Positions 35,601-44,600 of a DNA stretch of 64,000 bases are shown here, in pieces. Numbering within the stretch: the stretch's first letter is position 1; each line of letters starts with the position of its first letter. Position numbers and translations under genes: made by a program. The notes under the pieces are model-generated. The model saw only the letters and a list, made by a program, of their open reading frames with translations. It was not told where the DNA came from and did no database searches. Location of the stretch: NCBI GenBank assembly GCA_964035545.1, contig OZ037766.1, positions 724,501-788,500 on the forward strand, written 5' to 3'. Source of the stretch: Bugula neritina (Eukaryota; Bryozoa; Gymnolaemata; Cheilostomatida; Bugulidae).

Positions 35601-38600
35601 TGAATAAAGGCCTGGCCTCACACTCGTGAGAATCACACGGAATCGTCTATTTGACACGAAAACACAATCGTACAATCAAATCTGAGGGAATTCAAATAAA
35701 ATGGTCTTCAGTGGGTGCACCCAACGAAGACAATGGACGAAAAAGCGAAATTAACAATAAGCACTATTCGATTAGTCAATAGAATTTTAGCAACAGTAAT
35801 TATTTCATTTCTACCACGTTTCTCTGTTTGGCAATTTTCAGCTGTTTGTATTTCGTGCAAGACTCATTCAAGGACTATTTATTATGTGTTTCGTCCGACG
35901 AGTGTGTGACTGGTCATAACGAGAGGATAACTCACGAAAATCTTCACATGAGTTTCGTGTGATTCTCACTAGCATGAGGCCAGGCCTTAAAGGCTAAATA
36001 TGAAAACACAGTGCTGTAACAGAGTAGAATGGGGTCTCACCCTGATGGCCAGGCCAAGGGGTATGACATAGGTCAGCCCCATACCCAGACCAAAACACAG
36101 GCCATACGTCAGCAGCAGGAGGTAGTAGCTGACCTTCACTGTGAAGGCCGTCAGGAACACGCTGATACTAAAACACACAGTGCTGATACTAAAACACACA
36201 GTGCTGACACTAAAACACACAATGCTGACACTAAAACACACAATGCTGACACTAAAACACACAATGCTGACACTAAAACACACAATGCTGACACTAAAAC
36301 ATACAATGCTGATACTAAAACATTCAACCTATTCTTCTATGAAATACAAAAGACTAACAGTTGAGTGGCAAGTATTTCAACAAAAAAAATTATTATTTCA
36401 GAATGAGTATTAAAATATTATGGCTCGCGGCCTAAGTAGAATTAGGGCTTTGCTGCTGAAACTAGGCTATATGTTATCAATTGAGAGCTGAGTGCATGTG
36501 TACTAGTACTAGTGTGGTGGCTCGTGGAGCTACCAGCAACACAATACGCAAGGTTGCGTATTGACCCGGAACAATGTATTAGCCAATTAACTAAGCTGTT
36601 TGATAAGTAATAGTAGCCGCTTCGCGCTACTAGCTCAGTTGAGGATAGTGCTGTAAATTAAATAGACGTGCGTATCATTACTGTTGTACCTTAAATTTTA
36701 TTATGTATTCTTGTATTAAAATATAACGATATCTACTCGACTTAACACGGTGAAGTTTCTCTAGTGATAAATAGACTCTCTTGGTGACACATCAACCCTA
36801 AATCTGAAAACTATAACAGTGGTGGCAGCGGTGGGATAGTGTACATTAAAGATGGAGACTGAAAATGCTAGAATGCAACCACCCCCAGTAGAAGGTGAGC
36901 GTAGAAATGCTGTTAATCCTGTAAATCGTGAGGCAGAAGAAGCTTATAGACATTGCTTGAAAGCTCCCACCTTTACTGGGTCGGAAGATGTCGAACAATT
37001 TATACAAGAATTTAGAGAGGTAATGGAGGTTGCTCAATGGCCGCATAGAGTGGCCCTCATTCAATTGCGGAGAGCGGTGACGGAGCAAGCCAAGCCGTAC
37101 GGAGTGGGAACGGACGTGGACGGCATACTGGCTGCGCTGCGGGCCCGTTTTGGCACCTCCGTCATAGACGCTAGGACCAAGCTGGAGAGATTGTGCCGCA
37201 CCCCGCGGACCTCGCTGCAGGAACATGCCGCGACGGTGAAGAAGCTGGCGCAGATTGCATATAGCGATCTGCCAGCACAACACCAAGAGCGTTACACCTA
37301 TGACGCCTTTGTCCAGTCCCTAAACGACCTGGGCCTAGACCATCACCTACGAGCTAAAGGGATAACCAGAATAGAGGATGCCCTGAAGGCTGGAGAAGCT
37401 TACCTGTTGGCTACCCAAATGCATCAGGCACAAAGGAACCCCCCAGTAGTCGGAGTCAGCGCTGCCAGGGCTACGACAGGCTCCGAAGCCCTCCCGCTGG
37501 AAGCCGAAGTGGACCGCATGGTAGAGATGCTGGGACAATTGGTAACCATTCTGGCCAGTGCTGGCCCCGGTCAGGCATTACGGATGCCCCCAACGTCTGT
37601 GGGACAGGGCTGGAGTAGCGCTGATCAGGACCAGGGACCGAAAGGACGACCCCAATACCAGGGGGCGTTAAACTGTCACGGCCCGCGGACACACTCCCTC
37701 CCCGCGGGCCGCAACTAAAGGAGTATGGTGGGAAACGCCGTCGCCTGTCCGTACGGACACGACGGAACGCTCCACCCGAGTGGCAGGTACCACGCAGGAC
37801 TAGTAGGCCCGCACAACGGCCAAGTACCTTCTCCCTGCCACTCACTAACCGGTTTCACCGGTTACCTCGGGAAGAGGAGCCCGCCACTGAAATGGAGCCA
37901 GAAGGCCCAGTGGAGAGGCCCGAACCCCGCCGGCACCAACCTCGCCGCCGGAAGCCCCGTAAACCACGGGTGAAACCCCCGCCGTCCTGTCAACCCAGGA
38001 CAACACATGCGGGGGGGGTGAAAGTACAACCACATGGAGAGAGCTATTTCCTACCCGGAAAGGTGGCCGGCAATGCCGTCACTTTCCTGCTCGACTCCGG
38101 TTGTACTACCAACCTTCTCAGTCGTAGAGTCTTTGAGGCACTGCCCCGCCGGGACAGGGATAGAGTACGACCGTATACTGGAGAACATGGCACCCTGGCA
38201 GACGGGTCATGTATCCCCTTTTATGGTATTATCGAGCTCCCTGGGCGTGTCCGAGATCAGGCTGTACAGGAGACCTTTATCATAGGTCAACTGGAGGAAG
38301 ATGCTATCCTCGGCATGCCCTTCTTGAAGCAACACCAATGCCGAATCGACTTTAGTAAGTCGGTGGTGCTGATGGGCGGGCGAGAACTCGCCTGTGTGGA
38401 TAAGTTTGGGCGTCCTCTGGTGGGCGGTGTTCAGGTAGTTCGGAACTGCACCGTACCCGGACGCTCCAGAGCTACTATCCACTGCCGAGTGAACAGCAAC
38501 CGGATAGCCAGGCTCGGGGTCGTTGAAGGCGCGCACGAAAGGATCCAACTCGCCAGTAGTTTAAACCGACTAACTGAGCGAGGGGAGGTCTTAGTGCAGT

Positions 38601-41600
38601 GTGTCAACCCCTTTACTGAGCCCATTGAGCTCCCAGCTGGGTCAATGCTGGGCCGGTTCCACTCCGTCCAGGAAGAGGACGTGGGCCCGTCGCTGGGTGA
38701 CGCGACGGAGGCACCCCCTCGACACCCTATTCAGGGACGAGGGGCAGTCCCAACACATCTCCGGGAGTTATATGAAACAGCCAGTGGCGGCTGCGCGAGT
38801 AACAGAGAACGCCAAGCTATGGCTAAGTTACTACGCGACTACGGCGATGTGTTCAGCAGCGGAGAGCATGACGTGGGGCTGACTGGAATTGTCAGACACG
38901 AAATACCGCTGACTGCAGGGACAGCTCCTGTCCGGCAGCCCACACGCAGGCTGGGGCCGGAGAAAGAGAAGGAGGTTAGCCGACAAGTACGGGATCTTCT
39001 GGACCGGGGACTGATAGAGCCCGCCCATAGTGCGTGGAGCTCGCCAGTCGTACTGGTCCGGAAGAAAGACGGCAGTTGGCGGTTCTGTGTGGACTACCGC
39101 AAACTCAATAGCGTAACCATACAGGACGCCTACCCTCTACCTCGTATTGACGAGTCATTGGACGCCCTAGCCGGCAGCAAGTACTTCAGTACGTTAGACT
39201 TGCTAAGCGGCTATTGGCAGGTTCCTCTGAGTCCCGACGCCCAAGAGAAAGCGGCGTTTATCACACGGGACGGTTTGTGGAAGTGGAAGGTGCTGCCCTT
39301 CGGGCTAACCTCCGCCCCAGCCACCTTCCAGAGGCTGATGGAACAAGTCCTTAGCGGACTCCATTGGAAGACACTGCTGGTCTACCTCGATGATGTCATC
39401 GTAATCTCTCCAGACTTCGAGACACATGTCAGTCGTCTGCAGGAGGTTTTCGAGAGACTCCGAGGTGCCGGTCTCAAGCTCAAACCTTCCAAATGCGCTC
39501 TATTGCAGCCGGAGGTCAAGTACCTGGGGCACGTTGTCGGTCGAAACGGCGTGGCAACGGATCCCGAAAAGGTACGGGCGGTAGAAGACTGGGTCACCCC
39601 CCAAGACTTGACCGGACTCCGGGCTTTCTTGGGGCTGGTAGGGTATTACAGGCAATACATACCAGACTTTGCGGGCATAGCCCAGCCGTTAAACCGGCTC
39701 ACCGCAAAGGGAGTGACGTGGCAGTGGACCCCAGTCGAACAAGAAGCGTTCGACCGCCTCAAGGGTTGCCTACTAACGGCGCCCATCTTGGCCTACCCAG
39801 ACCCCACTCTGGAGTACATCCTAGACACGGACGCCAGTGACCAGAATGTTGGCGCCGTGCTGTCACAAGTGCAGGAAGGCCGAGAAGTAGTAGTAGCCTA
39901 CTACAGCAAGTCTCTCTCTCCCGCTGAACGAAATTACTGCACTACCCGCAAGGAGCTGCTGGCAGTAATCAAGTCAGTGAAGCACTTCAGACCATACCTA
40001 TATGGCAGGAAGTTCCGGCTGCGTACGGATCATGCCTCGCTGATCTGGTTGTGCAAGAGAGCAGAGCCCTCTAGTCAGGTCGCCCGGTGGCTCGAAATCC
40101 TAGCTGAATTCTCATACCGGATCGAACATCGACCGGGCAAGAGACACAGCAATGCGGATGGGTTGAGTCGCCGACCTGACGGAGGTTGCAAACAGTGTCT
40201 CAACATCGAGAGGAGGGATGGAGGTCCCCCGCGATGCGAGTTGGAGACGCTGGCTCATCACGGAGCACCGTTTGACTGGGATCAAGGTCAACTCAGGCAG
40301 AGAGTTGATGAGTCCCCGGAGGATGTGCAAAACCTCCGCGCCAACCCTGTACTGGCCGGTAATGTTCGAGAGCTGAAGAAGCTCCAAGAAGAACTGCCTG
40401 GAGTCGTGGCAGACATATACCGGGCCAAACGGGAAGGGCGACGACCCAGCGAGGAACGCATAAGACAGGGATGCGCCGAGTTCCGGCTATACTGTCAGCG
40501 TTGGGACTCGCTGCGGATCGGGCAGGATGGGTTGCTAACCATCTCTCTAGCTGCCAGCGGCAGACACCCGGAAAGGAAGAGGGTAGTCTGCCCCACAGCC
40601 ATCCGCCGTGAGTTGATTTGGGATACTCACAAGCAGGCCCACGCAGGGGTCAAGCGAGTGATATCCAAATTACGACTCCGGTGGTATTGGCCGCAGATGG
40701 AGCGTGACGTCCGGCTCAGAGTCAAACAGTGTGAGATCTGCCAGGCCAGTAAGCATAGCCGCCCCCCTGGTGAAGCAGGACGGCGGAGGCTATATGCTGG
40801 CAGGCCCTGGCAAGTAGTCGCTGTAGACCTGGTCGGACCCATGCCCCTGACCCCCAGAGGCAATAATTGGATCCTAGTACTAACCGACCACTTTACTAGG
40901 TGGGCGGATGCTCTGGCCATCCCAGATGCATCAGCCCCAACAGTGGCCAGGGCACTAGACCAACATGTATTCTGTTATTTTGGGCTTCCCGAACAGATAC
41001 ACTCTGATCAAGGCGCTCAATTCCAGTCTCAACTGATGAGCGACCTTTGTCACCTCTGGGGAGTAAATCAGAGCAGGACCACCCCCTACCACCCTCAAGG
41101 TAATGGGGTGGTGGAGCGCAACAACCGAATGCTAGGTGATGCGCTCCGGAGTCTCCTCCTTGGACGAGGTCAAGAGGAATGGGATACGGTGTTGCCACAG
41201 GTCATGCGGGCATACCGTAGCACCCCACACACCAGTACTGGTGAGACCCCAAACCTCTTGATGCTCGGGAGAGAGACTCGTGTCCCTGACCATCTCACCT
41301 ATCACGTTCCCGAGCAAGACAACTCGGTTCACGAGTATGCCAGTGAACTAGTGGAACGGATGAAGGCCGCACACGATATACTGCGTCAACAGCAGTGGAA
41401 GGTGCGGCACGAAGATTCCGATGAACCCCCGCTCTATCAAAGGGGAGATAAGGTGTGGATGGTCAATTACCGTAGGCGCCGCGGACAGGCTGATAAGCTG
41501 AAGCCTAAGTTCGTAGGCCCCTACGTGGTCGTCGAGGCTATGCCCAATCATACGTACAAGATTGAGCGCTCAGGACAGGTGTCTATCCAGAATGAGTCTC

Positions 41601-44600
41601 GCTTGAAACCGTATTGGGCTAGCCCTGACGGAGTGGGAGAAGCCCCCCCGTTGTTAGAGCCCAGGAGGCAGACAACGACGCGCGGGCGACGGCGGCGTGG
41701 ACCTGAATACGAAGTGGTCATACCGCGGGAGGAAAACTTGGTGAGAGAGGAGCGGCAGCTTTTGTCAACAGAAGCGTGTCCGCCGCCGCCAAGTCTAATT
41801 CCATCACTTCCAGAAACCGAGCCGGTTCCGGAAGTGCAAACCCCCACGGAGGGAGGGGCTCCATCCGGAGAACAAGAAGAGGTGACCACTAACGGTGAAG
41901 TAGAGACGCCATTAGAGGCTCCTACTAACGAACCGGCAAGCGTGTCATCCAGAGAACAAGAAGAGGTGACCACTAACGGTGAAGTAGAGACGCCATTAGA
42001 GGCCCCTACTAACGAACCGGCAAGCGTGTCACCCCCCCTAGAAAGGGGACAGCGTACGAGGAAGCCCCCACCGTATTTGAAAGACTTCATATGTGACTGC
42101 ATTAGAAGCGGCGCACATGAAAGTCTAGGGGAAAACCGTACGATGAAATGTTGGAGTTGTGAACCCCACGCAAATATCAACTTTTGCGAGGGCGGAATAG
42201 TGGGAGGAATTAATGCGCGTAAAGCAAATAGTTCCGACCTCGTGCCTCAGAAACGATGCTCAGCCTTTTCTTATGCTGACATCGCCAAAGGCAGACGTAT
42301 CCCACAACCAGCTCCAACCTTACCAAGAACGTTGAGTATGGACATTAATACCGAGTTCTCAGGTAAGCCAGTATAAGTCTTGTATTCCTATTCATGGAAA
42401 CGGGCTCGATGCCAGTAAATTCTGAACTAATTCAGCAGATTGAATCAGAATTACTGGGAACCACGTTTCATGTGAATGACGATGAAGACACTGTAATGGC
42501 CGACGGTCTTTTAGACCTGGAGCTAGACACTGTTCTTGGTCAGTCCACACATGATTCATCAGTTCCTCGAGTGCATTCCAAAAGCTGTGACTCTCAGGCT
42601 AGCAACGGTCGACAGTCACTAGAATTATGTTGTAAAGATCCACCGCGATCTAACAATAATTCTACTTTTGTAGACACACTCGCGCCCGTCTCTACGGGCA
42701 TGCCTTCTCTAGAGATGGCGTGGGACCCAGAGCCGGCCCCAACAACTCCTACCACCAGGCAACTGCCACCTCAGTTGGAAGCAACCTCCAACTGGATTAC
42801 CCCTGCCACAGAGAGGGAAATCAGGACCCATCAAGGAGGTGAGAGTAATCGTGAATGCAACCTCTGCCAGCAGCGATTCACAACCCACCGCAGACTAAAG
42901 GTGCACTTGCCGCAGCATTACATCACCACTTTCTGCCCTTGCGGCGAATATAGCTATAACCGTGATTATCTGCTGCGGCACCAACGTACTATGCAGTGCT
43001 ATCAAGGACATGTCTATGAAGTAGACGAATCATCCTATCCTGCCTTTCTCAACGCCATTAAACCACTCATCACTGACTCAGCTCGGCTATCTCGCCTGGA
43101 GCAAGGCTTCCCTTCCCCGCGACCTATCACCTCTGGAGCTACAGATAAACCTACCCAGTCTGCTAACTCTCCACCTCACAGTCCTATACGCATGCCGCAT
43201 ACCTTTCCTCGTGTCGTACTACAGAGAGTAGACACAAATGCGTACACACTCCCTCCTCCTATTCCATCCTCAGAGCGGAAACGACACAGGCAACCAACTT
43301 CCTCTCGCTCGTCCCCCTGGGCCCGTAACCTACGTGAGGTAGAAGCTAGGGCGCATGACTTGGAGCAAGAAGTCTACAGGCTGGCCCCACGAATACAAGC
43401 AGCCTCCAGTGAACTCAAATACTTACAGGAGTCGATTAAACGCATGAAGCGTGCGGCCCGCAATTAACTCGAGTCTACCTACCACTCCCTACTACTCATT
43501 CCCCTACCTCTCTGTGGCATTCCCTACCGTAATGGTGGCACGTACTCTATATGTAGATAGGACCTTCTCTTGCTTATTACTTAGTGCACGATATATATAC
43601 CTGTATATTTTTTTTACCAGTTGTTGTTTTTTTTTTATATATATTATATACTTTTATATTGTTCTCTTACCCCCCAACGAAGTATACGTTTTTTTTTGTG
43701 AATCTTATTTTATCAGAAAGTGGGCTTTCTGCTGGAGGGGGCAGTGTGGTGGCTCGTGGAGCTACCAGCAACACAATACGCAAGGTTGCGTATTGACCCG
43801 GAACAATGTATTAGCCAATTAACTAAGCTGTTTGATAAGTAATAGTAGCCGCTTCGCGCTACTAGCTCAGTTGAGGATAGTGCTGTAAATTAAATAGACG
43901 TGCGTATCATTACTGTTGTACCTTAAATTTTATTATGTATTCTTGTATTAAAATATAACGATATCTACTCGACTTAACACGGTGAAGTTTCTCTAGTGAT
44001 AAATAGACTCTCTTGGTGACACATCAACCCTAAATCTGAAAACTATAACACTAGCATATGCTATCAGTCTCAAAAAGCACAGTGAAGACACGGTAAGCAG
44101 CTAAGGACTAGAAAGACACCAGCTGCATGAGGATGGCTTCGTATCAATCGATAAGAATAATAAATTACTAACTCATCCTCAACTCTCTCTATAAAATGGC
44201 ATAATTAGGTAACATAAATCAATTATAATCACTATTTCACACCAGCCATGGGAATATTACAATACCTCAATTCACAGTATAATATTAGGCAATAGTACTA
44301 TAGACTAAATACAGCCCAGTAGGATATTCAGATACATCTTTATACTCTGTATACTCTACTCTGTATATTCTGTATATTCTACTCTGTATATTCTACTCTG
44401 TATACTCTACTCTGTATACCCTACTCTGTATACTCTACTCTCTATACTCTCTACTCTGTATACTCTGTATACTCTACTCTGTACACTCTACTCTGTATAT
44501 TCTACTCTGTATACTCTACTCTGTATACTCTGTATACTCTGTATACTCTACTCTGTATACTCTGTATACTCTACTCTGTATACTATACTCTGTATACTAT

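Larger units (their letters stand above)
36513..44050 (+). mobile_element. Ty3/gypsy-type LTR retrotransposon, copy A (complete)
   Basis: 7,538 bp, bounded by identical 306-bp LTRs beginning TGTGGTGGCTCG and ending CTATAACA, with a 4-bp target duplication CTAG (36509-36512 and 44051-44054). Order: LTR, primer site, gag, -1 frameshift signal, pol (protease, reverse transcriptase, RNase H, integrase), a C2H2 zinc-finger ORF, polypurine tract, LTR. The protease-RT-RNase H-integrase order is that of Ty3/gypsy elements (Metaviridae). Open ORFs and identical LTRs indicate a recent insertion. It lies in intron 2 of MFS transporter 1 in antisense. Confidence 0.97.

Noticed and set aside
34702-36413. 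Plus-strand frames made of HMQTSVTHADKC and ADTKTH repeats
   Set aside because: Antisense readings of the minisatellites in MFS1 introns 5 and 2.
41548-42180. 210-codon frame antisense to pol (and its mirror at 48036-48668)
   Set aside because: A shadow of the GC-rich pol tail; no independent coding evidence.
42394-43467. ORF3 as an envelope gene
   Set aside because: No signal peptide, membrane segment or cleavage site; instead two zinc-finger motifs and a coiled coil.
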